Positions 25,020 to 32,266 of a stretch of DNA of 36,921 bases are shown here, piece after piece. Each line of letters starts with the position of its first letter. The first letter of the stretch is position 1. The notes below the pieces were generated by a model. It had not been told where the DNA came from. It saw nothing but the letters and a program-made list of their open reading frames with translations, and made no database searches. This stretch comes from an uncultured Chloroflexota bacterium (GTDB lineage Bacteria > Chloroflexota > Dehalococcoidia > Lucifugimonadales > GCA-002694895). The translations under genes and the position numbers were made by a program. Location: the NCBI GenBank assembly GCA_913045935.1, contig CAJWSY010000010.1, positions 1-36,921 on the forward strand, written 5' to 3'.

Positions 25020-25624
25020 CTTGGCCTGTCCATTGTAAAGATTGTATTTATCAAAGCATAATCATCATATCCCATCCTAGCAATAGGTTTCAGTTTGGAT
25101 ATATCAACTTTGTCCTCATTTAACATACTATCATCAATATTGATTCCTATAATATTTCCTATTATGATATGGTTAGGATTCCCTTTAGAGTCAGAAGGTA
25201 ATTCTACAATTTTATATAATTCACATTCAAAATGGGCTGGAGATAGTTTTACTCTTGGAACTTTAACCTGTATTGAATCCTCAAGTTGTATATTTAATTT
25301 ATCAGGTTCACTTTCATTTTTGTTATATGAATAAGAACTCAAATTCATTACATCTCTTAATTCCCAGTTGACAAAATTACATACAAATTGTTTAGTATTT
25401 TCTATATTAACTAAAGTGTCTTTATTCAAGCCTGATTTACTATATCCTCCTGGCCCAATAACAACCATAGGAGGTGTGGTGGAAATTGCATTATAAAAAC
25501 TGTAAGGAGCTAAATTAACAACATTGTCAGAGCTTAATGATGTTATCCATCCAATAGGTCTAGGAACAATTATGCTTTTGTAATGTTTTAACCAATTGTT
25601 TTCATCATTTATTTCTACATACAT
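25016..25624 (-). CDS. Flavin reductase-like FMN-binding protein
   Basis: 202 residues. VPRPIGWITSLSSDNVVNLAPYSFYNAISTTPPMVVIGPG is the signature of the flavin reductase-like, FMN-binding split-barrel family (COG1853). HFECELYKIVELP...NHIIIGNIIGINID is the matching second half. Members either reduce flavin for a partner oxygenase or are flavin-storing oxidoreductases. No oxygenase partner lies in the window. It starts immediately after the acyl-CoA ligase stop and overlaps the SDR start by 4 nt (ATGA), so these genes are translationally coupled. The context suggests reductive or oxidative processing of an acyl-CoA or carbonyl compound. Confidence 0.88.
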   Translation of the reverse strand: MYVEINDENNWLKHYKSIIVPRPIGWITSLSSDNVVNLAPYSFYNAISTTPPMVVIGPGGYSKSGLNKDTLVNIENTKQFVCNFVNWELRDVMNLSSYSYNKNESEPDKLNIQLEDSIQVKVPRVKLSPAHFECELYKIVELPSDSKGNPNHIIIGNIIGINIDDSMLNEDKVDISKLKPIARMGYDDYALINTIFTMDRPR

Positions 25625-27130
25625 TTATTGTAACTCCTCTTTTAATTTGTATTTTTGAATTTTACCAACTGCAGTAGTCGGGAATTTATCAACAACAATA
25701 AATTTTTCTGGAATTTTATATGAAACCAAATTAATTTTACAAAAGTCTTTCAGTTCGTTCAAATCAATATTTTCACTATTAAGAATTATATAAGCAATTA
25801 TTTTAAAATCCATTATCTTATCCGGGATACCAACTACAGAAACATTCTCAATGGCAGGAAAATTAACTAAAACATTCTCTATTTCAACTGTAGAAATATT
25901 TTCTCCACTTCTTTTTATAACATCATTTTTTCTATCCACGAAATAAATAAAATTGTCATTATCATAATATACAACATCTCCGGTGTGTAAATAATTATTG
26001 ATTATAGTCTTTGCTGTAGAATTTCTGTCATTAACATAACCTTTCATTAATGTTTTTCCCTTGGTTCCCTTTATTAATAATTCTCCGTTTTCATAAGGAG
26101 CACAATTTTTGTTATTTTCATTAATAATTTTATATTTATACATTGGTAATATTTTACCTATACTCATATTTTTGCTTCTTTTCAACGGGTTAGCTGAAAT
26201 CATTCCTGTAGTTTCACTCATTCCATAAATTTGGATTAAATTGATATTAAATCTTTTCTTCCATAGTATTAATTCTTCTTCAGATACTGATTGAGCAAAC
26301 ATAATTAATCGAATAGAGTTATTTTGCTCGTCATGATTTTTTTGAGAAAGTAATAACATTCGAATTGTAGATGCAAACAAAGTACTTAGGGTAACACTAT
26401 GTTTAGAAGCTAAATTCATAAATTGACTTTTAGAAAATCTTGAAGTAATTACAGCCGAACCCCCAACAGACAATATAGCTAATAAGGAATATTGTCCATT
26501 AGTATGAAATATTGGGAGTGTTAAAAAATGCCTGTCAGTTTCAGTCATTTTCAAATGATTTGCAACTGAATATATTTTAGTTAAATATGATGCGTTTGTT
26601 GAAATTACACCTTTCGGTAAGTTGGTTGTGCCTGAAGTAAATAAAATTGTTGCTTCAAAATCTGGATGAGTAATTTCACCTTCATAGTTAGTATCGTATT
26701 CTTCTAGAAAGTCACTTAAATCATCTAGTTGAATACTTTTCAGTTTGATTATAGGAATTTTTAATTTAGATATATCTTTAGATGTTATTAAAATTTGTGA
26801 ATTTGATTTGTCGTATTGATGATGTAATTCTCGTTCAGTTAAATTAGGATTAACAGTTACAGCAACTAAACCTGTTCTAAAGCAAGCAAATAAAAATATT
26901 ATAAAAACTAAAGAATTAGGAATTGAAAGCATAACCTTAGATTGACTAGGCAATTTATGAGATAACAAATAATTAGACGCTTGGGAAATATAACCATCTA
27001 ATTCTCGGTATGTTAATGTTTCGCATAAATTTCTATCAATATTTTCATAAATCAACGCAATATCTAAAGGTTTGAGCTTAGAATAATCTTTAACTATTTG
27101 ATCAATATTATAAAATCTACTACTATACAA
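25625..27130 (-). CDS. AMP-forming acyl-CoA synthetase/ligase (ANL superfamily)
   Basis: 501 residues. The P-loop-like ATP motif TSGTTNLPKG is at 165-174. Further core motifs are IQIYGMSETTGM, the hinge HTGDVVYYDNDNFIYFVDRKNDVIKRSGENIS, and the C-terminal catalytic Lys in FPTTAVGKIQKYKL. It activates a carboxylic acid as acyl-adenylate and then acyl-CoA. The layout resembles CaiC/medium-chain acyl-CoA ligases, but the acid is not identifiable. The start codon is TTG at 27130-27128, supported by AAGGTG 4 nt upstream; no in-frame ATG is available. It is the first gene of the four-gene operon, with TATAAT at 27160-27155. Confidence 0.9.
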   Translation of the reverse strand: MYSSRFYNIDQIVKDYSKLKPLDIALIYENIDRNLCETLTYRELDGYISQASNYLLSHKLPSQSKVMLSIPNSLVFIIFLFACFRTGLVAVTVNPNLTERELHHQYDKSNSQILITSKDISKLKIPIIKLKSIQLDDLSDFLEEYDTNYEGEITHPDFEATILFTSGTTNLPKGVISTNASYLTKIYSVANHLKMTETDRHFLTLPIFHTNGQYSLLAILSVGGSAVITSRFSKSQFMNLASKHSVTLSTLFASTIRMLLLSQKNHDEQNNSIRLIMFAQSVSEEELILWKKRFNINLIQIYGMSETTGMISANPLKRSKNMSIGKILPMYKYKIINENNKNCAPYENGELLIKGTKGKTLMKGYVNDRNSTAKTIINNYLHTGDVVYYDNDNFIYFVDRKNDVIKRSGENISTVEIENVLVNFPAIENVSVVGIPDKIMDFKIIAYIILNSENIDLNELKDFCKINLVSYKIPEKFIVVDKFPTTAVGKIQKYKLKEELQ

Positions 27131-27154
27131 ATTACACCTTATTAAAACACAAAC

Positions 27155-27160
27155 ATTATA
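27155..27160 (-). promoter_or_regulatory. -10 box of the acyl-CoA ligase operon in a 35-nt divergent gap
   Basis: A perfect TATAAT on the minus strand lies 24 nt before the TTG start of the acyl-CoA ligase gene. The gap to the divergent CitE-like gene is only 35 nt, so the two promoters must overlap. The CitE-like side shows only a weak CATTAT 6 nt before its ATG. Confidence 0.4.
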
Positions 27161-27165
27161 TCATT

Positions 27166-27981
27166 ATGAGTTCATATTTATTCTCACCTGCTAATAATAT
27201 TAAGTATTTAGAAAAAGCTATTGATTCTAATTCATACGCTCTAATACCTGATTTAGAAGATTCGGTACCATTGGCTGAAAAAAGAAATGCTCTTAATAAT
27301 TTAATTAATTTTGTTAGCTCAACAAATATCAATAATAAAATTATATTGCCAAGAATTCATAATTCTGATGACATGGTATGGAATAAAGATCAAATTAATG
27401 AACTAATCAAATTAAATATAAAAGGATTTATAATACCTTCTGTAAAAGATGTAGATTCTATTTCAGTTTTTTATTCCGAAATCAAAAAACATGATAAACA
27501 AATTCAAATCATTCCTCTTATAGAAAGTATGAAAGGAATTAATAACATGCCAAATATAATTAATACCTATAAAGTCAATTTTATAGCATTAGGTATGTAT
27601 GACCTTAGTCTAGATTTAAATATTGATCCCAATAACCAAATTTCTTTGATTAATTATATAAAGCAAAAATTTGCTATTATGGCGTTATCAAATAAATGTA
27701 ACCCTATAGACTCTCCTCTTTTAGAAATAGATAATGCAAATAATTTTATTAAAGAATGTGAGAAATCTTATAGTATGGGTTTTAAAGGTAAGTTTGCCAT
27801 TCATCCAAGCCAAGTAAATATTATAAATGAAACATATAGCAAAACTAAATTTTCCAAAAGTGAAATTAAAGAAATATTGTTAAAGTACGAAGAATTATCT
27901 AAAAAAGGAATTGGTGCATTTAATTATAAAAATAATATAATAGACTTACCTGTGTATTTAAATTTAAGAAAGGATGTATAA
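27166..27981 (+). CDS. HpcH/HpaI aldolase / citrate lyase beta (CitE-like) family protein
   Basis: 271 residues. LFSPANNIKYLEKAIDSNSYALIPDLEDSVPLAEKRNAL is the CitE start, with the acidic metal-binding and CoA-side residues. LPRIHNS replaces the usual RxN, IPLIESMKGI supplies the Glu, FIALGMYDLSLDL the Asp, and GFKGKFAIHPSQVNIIN the C-terminal signature. Family members cleave or form malyl-CoA, citramalyl-CoA, beta-methylmalyl-CoA or citryl groups. No alpha or gamma citrate lyase subunits are nearby, so it is a stand-alone CitE-like enzyme. The D-2-hydroxyacid dehydrogenase gene follows after 5 nt, so its 2-oxoacid or glyoxylate product could be the dehydrogenase substrate. Confidence 0.88.
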   Translation: MSSYLFSPANNIKYLEKAIDSNSYALIPDLEDSVPLAEKRNALNNLINFVSSTNINNKIILPRIHNSDDMVWNKDQINELIKLNIKGFIIPSVKDVDSISVFYSEIKKHDKQIQIIPLIESMKGINNMPNIINTYKVNFIALGMYDLSLDLNIDPNNQISLINYIKQKFAIMALSNKCNPIDSPLLEIDNANNFIKECEKSYSMGFKGKFAIHPSQVNIINETYSKTKFSKSEIKEILLKYEELSKKGIGAFNYKNNIIDLPVYLNLRKDV

Positions 27982-27986
27982 AACTT

Positions 27987-28961
27987 ATGAATAATTTTAA
28001 AAATGACGAAGATATATTTATATTGTTTGCACATGCAAGCTATCAATTAAATGAAGGATTCAAAACTCATAATTTAAAATACAAATCAAAGCAGGTTTAT
28101 ACATACGATGATTTAAAATCAAATATTGATAAAGCAGATATATTATGTGTATCAGGGTTGTGGGATAACAATCTAATTGATTTAGCTAAAAATTTAAAAT
28201 ACATTCAACTTACTGGTGTAGGTTATAACGATTTTGATTTAGAAAAATTAAAAAGCCGAGGAATTAAATTGTCTAACGCTGTTGGGCTAAATAGAATCGT
28301 AGTAGCTGAACACACAATGAGTTTAATATTATCTTTATCAAGATTTTTACACATTGCTAGAGATAATCAAAATAAAAAATATTGGGCACCATTTATTTCA
28401 AACCCAGCGGAAAGACAAGCTGAGATAAATGGTAAAACTGCCGTAATATTTGGACTTGGTGATATAGGAAATACTATAGCAAAGTTTTGCAAAAATTTTG
28501 GCATGAAAGTTATTGGTGTTAAAAGAAATACAAATGTGAAATTAGATAATGTGGATAAATTAGTTCATACTTCCGAATTTCAAAATATAGTAAAAGAAGC
28601 AGATTATTTAATTATCAGTTCATCTCTAAATAATGAAACTGAAGGTATTATTAACAAAAAAATATTTGAAAAAATGAAACCCGAATCTTATCTAGTTAAT
28701 GTAGCTAGAGGTGGTTGTGTTAATGAGCCAGATCTAATAAACGCTCTAGATAACAATTTAATCAAAGGCGCAGCATTAGATCATTTATCAACAGAGCCTT
28801 TAGATCAAAATAATCCACTGTGGGAGTACGAAAACGTCATAATAACACCACACAGTGCTGGTGAAACACCAAATTATGAAACAGTAGTACCTGAAATAAT
28901 TATTGAAAATATCAAAAGATTAAAAAGTAAAAATAATGAATTACTACATAAGGTTATTTAA
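27987..28961 (+). CDS. D-isomer-specific 2-hydroxyacid dehydrogenase
   Basis: 324 residues. The NAD(P) Rossmann motif is AVIFGLGDIGNTIAKFCKNFGMKVIGVKRN; the Lys-Arg after strand 2 favours NADPH over NADH. Catalytic residues are Arg in VNVARGGCVNEPDLI, Glu in STEPLDQNNPLW and His in ITPHSAGETPN. VGLNRIVVAEHTMSLILSLSR is the conserved helix before the cofactor domain. This is the hydroxypyruvate/glyoxylate reductase-like branch. It interconverts a 2-oxoacid and a D-2-hydroxyacid in the cytoplasm. It is co-transcribed with the CitE-like gene. Its TAA shares bases with the TAA of the opposite-strand histidine kinase gene. Confidence 0.92.
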   Translation: MNNFKNDEDIFILFAHASYQLNEGFKTHNLKYKSKQVYTYDDLKSNIDKADILCVSGLWDNNLIDLAKNLKYIQLTGVGYNDFDLEKLKSRGIKLSNAVGLNRIVVAEHTMSLILSLSRFLHIARDNQNKKYWAPFISNPAERQAEINGKTAVIFGLGDIGNTIAKFCKNFGMKVIGVKRNTNVKLDNVDKLVHTSEFQNIVKEADYLIISSSLNNETEGIINKKIFEKMKPESYLVNVARGGCVNEPDLINALDNNLIKGAALDHLSTEPLDQNNPLWEYENVIITPHSAGETPNYETVVPEIIIENIKRLKSKNNELLHKVI

Positions 28962-30406
28962 GATAAGTAGAAATCTTTAATATCAATGATTACATCAGTA
29001 CCTACATTGAGTTTACTTTGCATTTTTATTTTACCTTTATGTGATTCGATTAGAAATTTTACAATAGAAAGACCTAATCCACTCCCACCTGAATTTCGAT
29101 TTCGTGATGTGTCTACTCTATAAAATCGATCAAAAATATTTTGTAAGTCTTTGTTAGAAATACCTTTACCAGTGTCTGAAATTGTCAATGATAATTTATT
29201 TGATTTTATTAATGTTGAAAAAGATATTTTAGATTCTTTGGAATCCATTGCAATAATAGCATTATTGATTAAATTAGTTATAATTTGTGTGAATCTTTGT
29301 AAGTCGTATTTTATAAACAATTTATCATCAATAGTGTTAGATATTTTTATGTTATTCTCTTTAAATCTTGGAAGAAAAATATTGATAATATTATCAGTTT
29401 CAAATTTAAGGTTGAATTCAGTTATATTCATATTTAACATACCTGATTCTGCAAGTGACAAAGTACTAAGATCATCAATGATTTTAGATAGATTATTAAC
29501 CTGCAAATTTAAAACATTTAAAGTGTTATTATCTGGTTTAATGACTCCGTCCTCCCATCCTTCAATGTAACCTTTAAGATTAGTCATTGGAGTTCTAAGT
29601 TCATGAGCTATATCAGCAATCATAGTTTTTCGTTGCTTATCTAATTTATCTAATTCTTCTGCCATATAATTAAAAGCATAAATGATTTCACTTAATTCAC
29701 CCTTAGATGAAAGGGGTATCCGTTTAGTAAAATCACCTTTACTTAGTTGCTTTGATGTTTCTACAATATTTGAAATTGGAGAAAGTGCTCTTCTTGTAAG
29801 TAGCCATATCAAAAATACAGCTGTCATAATAGAGAATATACCAATAACTGTAATTGATTTTATCGATTCTCGTACAATGTTTGTTATCGGAGGATCAATA
29901 AGAAGCAAATTGGATTGATTTTCAGTGACAGAAAGAGATTGGATAGCACGAACATTTTCAGAATTAATTTGTGGTGAGATTAGATCTATTTCAACAAGCA
30001 TATTACCGCTCCGAGTAGGGATTACTTGGAATACCGGGGTACTGTTATTTTGATTAAAGTAAAAACCTCGTTTAGAATCAAATATTTTTTTATTATTTTG
30101 GTCATACAATGTGATATATGTACCAGATATTTTAGAATAATCCATTAAAGTTTTTTGGACTTCTATTGTGCTTATATTTGGGTTAAGTTTAATTGACTCA
30201 ATAAGATTTTCTATTCTTTTAACTTTAATCGAATTATATTCATTTTGTAAATTTTGAGATTCTATTAAAGCAACATGCCTAACATAGAAGCCCAAAGCTA
30301 ACATAAATCCTATAACAACTATTGTAAAAGAAAAGGTGATTTTAAAGACTAAACTATTTAAAATTTTACTGTAATTATACATCTGTAAATCTATAACCAA
30401 GTCCAT
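28958..30406 (-). CDS. Sensor histidine kinase (HAMP, HisKA, HATPase)
   Basis: Up to 482 residues. A membrane segment at about 23-45 is followed by an extracytoplasmic domain of about 135 residues, then a second membrane segment (TVIGIFSIMTAVFLIWLL). After this come HAMP (RRALSPISNIVETSKQLSKGDF), HisKA with His268 in IADIAHELRTPMTNLKGYIEG, and the ATPase N box NLINNAI, G1 box ISDTGKGIS, F box IFDRFYRVD and G2 box GGSGLGLSIVKFLIESH. It is an OmpR-partner (EnvZ/PhoR-like) kinase with no identifiable ligand. The ATG at 30406 overlaps the response regulator gene by 32 nt; an ATG at 30382 would cut the overlap to 8 nt and remove eight residues. Neither has a Shine-Dalgarno. It is the partner of the adjacent response regulator. 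Confidence 0.93.
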   Translation of the reverse strand: MDLVIDLQMYNYSKILNSLVFKITFSFTIVVIGFMLALGFYVRHVALIESQNLQNEYNSIKVKRIENLIESIKLNPNISTIEVQKTLMDYSKISGTYITLYDQNNKKIFDSKRGFYFNQNNSTPVFQVIPTRSGNMLVEIDLISPQINSENVRAIQSLSVTENQSNLLLIDPPITNIVRESIKSITVIGIFSIMTAVFLIWLLTRRALSPISNIVETSKQLSKGDFTKRIPLSSKGELSEIIYAFNYMAEELDKLDKQRKTMIADIAHELRTPMTNLKGYIEGWEDGVIKPDNNTLNVLNLQVNNLSKIIDDLSTLSLAESGMLNMNITEFNLKFETDNIINIFLPRFKENNIKISNTIDDKLFIKYDLQRFTQIITNLINNAIIAMDSKESKISFSTLIKSNKLSLTISDTGKGISNKDLQNIFDRFYRVDTSRNRNSGGSGLGLSIVKFLIESHKGKIKMQSKLNVGTDVIIDIKDFYLS

Positions 30407-31064
30407 ATACAGATTCTACATAATCGTTTTGTGGATCCGCATTTTTCAATTTTTTTCTTAAATTAGCTATGTGGGTGTCTATAGTACGATCGAAACCATC
30501 AAAATCTAAGCCAAAAACTAAATCAATGATCTCCTGTCTTGAATAAATTTTACCAGGATATGAACAGAGATTCTGAAGAATAGAAAATTCTTTAGGAGTT
30601 AGATTGACTTTAGAATCTGATATGTAGACATTTTTTAACGTAACATCAATTTTCATATTTTTGATTTCTAGCACTTTTTTTTCAGCAAATAAATTTTGCT
30701 TATCAATTCTTCTGAAAATTGCTTTCACTCTAGAAACTAATTCTCTTGGACTGAAAGGCTTTGTGATATAGTCATCAGCACCTAGATCCAAGCCTGCAAT
30801 TATGTCGGATTCAGTAATTTTGGCTGTTAGCATAATTACTGGAGTGTTATATTCTTTGCGATATTCCTTAATAAATTCTATACCGGATAATTTTGGTAAC
30901 ATTAGGTCTAAAACTATGAGGTCATAAGTTTCTGTATAGGCAAGATCTAGTGCTAATTCACCATCATATGCATTACTAACATTCCATTTTTCATTTTTCA
31001 AATAAGTGGCAACTAAATTAGCTACGTTATTATCATCTTCTACAACTAGTATTTTTTTTGACAT
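30375..31064 (-). CDS. OmpR-family response regulator
   Basis: 229 residues. The receiver domain has the acidic pair Glu9-Asp10-Asp11, phosphoacceptor Asp53 in LIVLDLMLP, Thr80 in VIMLTAK and Lys102 in DDYITKPFSPRE. The C-terminal winged helix-turn-helix (about 130-229) has LTPKEFSILQNLCSYPGKIYSRQEIIDLVFG and the recognition region FDRTIDTHIANLRKKL, ending YVESVYGLGYRF. It is a DNA-binding transcription factor activated by the overlapping kinase gene. It lies 31 nt after the aminotransferase stop; a GATAAT box 6 nt before its ATG may give it its own leaderless transcript. The target genes are not evident. Confidence 0.94.
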   Translation of the reverse strand: MSKKILVVEDDNNVANLVATYLKNEKWNVSNAYDGELALDLAYTETYDLIVLDLMLPKLSGIEFIKEYRKEYNTPVIMLTAKITESDIIAGLDLGADDYITKPFSPRELVSRVKAIFRRIDKQNLFAEKKVLEIKNMKIDVTLKNVYISDSKVNLTPKEFSILQNLCSYPGKIYSRQEIIDLVFGLDFDGFDRTIDTHIANLRKKLKNADPQNDYVESVYGLGYRFTDV

Positions 31065-31095
31065 GTAATTATTATCGAATTAAATATTTAAGAAA

Positions 31096-32262
31096 TTATG
31101 TAGTTTTACTAATCTGATTGTATAGTCTTTGCACGCCTTCTTCAATTTCTTTAGGACTAACTGCTCCATAAGCTATTCGAATATATGATTTCCAATGCTC
31201 TCCAAATATTGAACCAGGCAGGACAAGTAAAGAGTATTCAATGATCATTTTTTCACAAAAATCCCAGGAGTTTTCTGTATTGGGGATTTTAATAAAAGCA
31301 TAAAAAGCTCCATTGGTGGCTTCCCAATTTAATATTTTTGAATCATTCAAACATTTAATTAGTTTATCTCTTGAATCAGATGCACTATTGAAATTCATCT
31401 TTATTGCATCATTTTCATTGGATAGTAACTGTAATAGAATATTTTGAGAAATAGATGGTGCACATATAGAAATAGTATCTTGAATTTTACATAAATCTTC
31501 TATTATTGATTTAGATGCACAAATATAACCTAACCTTAGCCCGGTAATTCCAAATGTTTTAGAAAAACTTCCAATTATTATTAAATTTTTTAAATGCTCA
31601 AACGATGCTAGAGGGTTATAATTTAAGTTATAAGAAAAATCTTCATAAGTGTAATCTAAGACTATGGTAATATTTTTCTTATCGCATATTTGAGCTAATA
31701 TCTTTATATCATCGTTATTATAAGTGGCTCCTGTAGGGTTATTGGGCGTGTTAATAATGATTGCTTTAGTTTTAGAATTGATTTTATTTTGAATTCCTTT
31801 TAAATTTAATTGAAATCCAGATTCTGCTATTGAATTTACTTCGACAACAGTTCCTCCAATCATTTCAATAGCCATTGTGTGATTAAAGTAAACTGGACTT
31901 GGGATAATTACTTCATCTCCATATTTTAATTGTAAAAACAAGGATTTAAATATTGCACTATTTGCACCTGAAGTAATAATTAAATTATCAGATTGGACTG
32001 GAAATGAACATTTGGAATTAAGCTTTGCAGATATATATTGCCTAATTCTTTCATCACCACGAATTTCTGTATATTTATATGAAGAATCATCCAAAAGTGG
32101 GTTATTTGAAAATTTATAATAGTTATTTGGTGTATACATAGGAATTCCGTGGCCAAAAGATATAGATTTGAATTTATTATTTGATTTAGTTCTTAATAAA
32201 TTATTGAAATAATCTATTGGTGGCGTTTTGATATCAGTTATATTTTTATTAACTTTAACCAT
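31096..32262 (-). CDS. PLP-dependent aminotransferase class I/II
   Basis: 388 residues. Fold type I blocks are ISFGHGIPMYTPNNYY, YTEIRGDERIRQYISAKL, LIITSGANSAIFKSLFLQLKYGDEVIIPSPVYFNH, IINTPNNPTGATYN, VLDYTYEDFSYN and the PLP lysine in IIGSFSKTFGITGLRLGYI. The C-terminal Arg is in SYIRIAYGA. It resembles aspartate/methionine/aromatic aminotransferases. The ATG lies 4 nt after the metH stop, so it is very likely co-transcribed with metH and controlled by the same leader. This raises methionine or a methionine-related oxoacid (for example 4-methylthio-2-oxobutyrate in methionine salvage) as a possible substrate; that is inferred from position only. Confidence 0.9.
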   Translation of the reverse strand: MVKVNKNITDIKTPPIDYFNNLLRTKSNNKFKSISFGHGIPMYTPNNYYKFSNNPLLDDSSYKYTEIRGDERIRQYISAKLNSKCSFPVQSDNLIITSGANSAIFKSLFLQLKYGDEVIIPSPVYFNHTMAIEMIGGTVVEVNSIAESGFQLNLKGIQNKINSKTKAIIINTPNNPTGATYNNDDIKILAQICDKKNITIVLDYTYEDFSYNLNYNPLASFEHLKNLIIIGSFSKTFGITGLRLGYICASKSIIEDLCKIQDTISICAPSISQNILLQLLSNENDAIKMNFNSASDSRDKLIKCLNDSKILNWEATNGAFYAFIKIPNTENSWDFCEKMIIEYSLLVLPGSIFGEHWKSYIRIAYGAVSPKEIEEGVQRLYNQISKTT

Positions 32263-32266
32263 AATT

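Noticed and set aside
29151-29570. 139-codon open frame on the + strand inside the histidine kinase gene
   Set aside because: It is antisense to clear kinase motifs, has no recognisable domain or ribosome-binding site, and is explained by the low stop density opposite an AT-rich gene.
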